Shown here piece by piece: positions 15,636-15,728 of a stretch of 15,728 nucleotides of DNA. This DNA comes from JACNLC01 sp964607375 (lineage in GTDB: Bacteria; Fidelibacterota; Marinisomatia; SCGC-AAA003-L08; JACNLC01), in the NCBI GenBank assembly GCA_964607375.1, contig CAZSJY010000046.1:1-15728 (forward strand), in the 5' to 3' direction. Numbering within the stretch: the stretch's first letter is position 1; every line of letters starts with the position of its first letter. Position numbers and translations under genes: made by a program. The notes below the pieces were generated by a model. That model made no database searches. It was not told the DNA's origin and saw nothing but the letters and a program-made list of their open reading frames with translations.

Positions 15636-15662
15636 TCCACCTTAATTCTGATAGGATAATTA

Positions 15663-15728
15663 ATGTCAAATAATTACAATCAAATATCATCCTTCATTTG
15701 GAATGTCTGTGATGATGTTCTACGAGGG
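15663..15728 (+). CDS. hsdM: type I restriction-modification M subunit, N-terminal fragment (runs off window)
   Basis: Twenty-two codons are present before the window ends. Residues NQISSFIWNVCDDVLRG match the start of type I DNA methyltransferase (HsdM) proteins, whose N-terminal helical domain typically begins with a FIWxxADxLRG-like segment. HsdM methylates adenine within the target chosen by HsdS and is needed for HsdR cleavage. AGGA lies eight bases before the ATG. No methyltransferase motif can be checked because the rest is outside, so the call rests on this short match plus the mobile-element context. hsdS and hsdR are expected downstream. Confidence 0.7.
   Translation, partial: MSNNYNQISSFIWNVCDDVLRG

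Larger units (their letters stand above)
15316..15662. other. non-coding stretch of the element with repeats and doubtful small ORFs
   Basis: This gap separates the 76-residue gene from hsdM. It holds a 15-base direct repeat (15348-15362 and 15621-15635), an inverted pair around the TACAACA motif (15413-15422 / 15449-15458), and two overlapping short open frames. One starts at ATG 15469 and gives 45 residues rich in W, F and Y. The other has a hydrophobic stretch LVLLGISVLLLSF and stops at 15660, in frame with and just before hsdM. A good AGGAGGAG lies near 15527. I see no convincing gene. Confidence 0.5.

Overview
The window is AT-rich with short intergenic gaps. Several traits point to the FCB group (Bacteroidota, Ignavibacteria, Marinimicrobia and relatives): a beta-propeller/Y_Y_Y membrane regulator, a secreted protein of the type carrying an AFVDGECRG motif, many starts with weak Shine-Dalgarno sequences, and tRNA genes without an encoded CCA. 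I cannot fix the phylum; Marinimicrobia-like is my best guess and is inference.

Layout. 1-2674 (+): 5'-truncated miaA, overlapped by a family-2-type glycosyltransferase, then plsY. 2671-7417 (-): a short Omp85-type outer-membrane protein, whose stop codon overlaps that of plsY; a 75-residue protein made of two copies of one motif; and a 986-residue periplasmic propeller / transmembrane / cytoplasmic SARP-like DNA-binding regulator. 7545-7649 (-): tRNA-Glu(UUC) followed by a palindromic terminator. 7711-11864 (-): a compact four-gene run of secreted protein, glutaryl-CoA-dehydrogenase-like enzyme, SLC13-type permease and tandem universal stress protein, read in that order. 12019-13626 (+): an FAD-linked D-lactate/glycolate-type dehydrogenase.

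From about 13714 to the right end is the start of an integrated element. The 3' half of a tRNA-Asn gene, cut at the anticodon stem-loop, sits beside a complete tyrosine recombinase. It is followed by a 76-residue unknown protein and the first 22 codons of a type I restriction-modification M subunit (hsdM), which runs off the window. The geometry predicts that the element extends rightwards and ends at an intact tRNA-Asn gene outside the window. A short motif (TACAACA/TGTTGTA) is clustered in the two non-coding stretches of the element: four copies before the integrase and two before hsdM.

How the genes work together: the left genes are housekeeping (tRNA modification, phospholipid synthesis) plus cell-envelope functions. 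The gcdH-permease-usp run suggests uptake and oxidation of an organic acid with a stress-responsive partner. The right end is a mobile defence cargo. No gene set here is clearly a wholly new system. The best candidates for novelty are the propeller-SARP one-component regulator, the small repeat protein with a hairpin between it and the Omp85 gene, and the small ORFs and repeats of the restriction-modification island.
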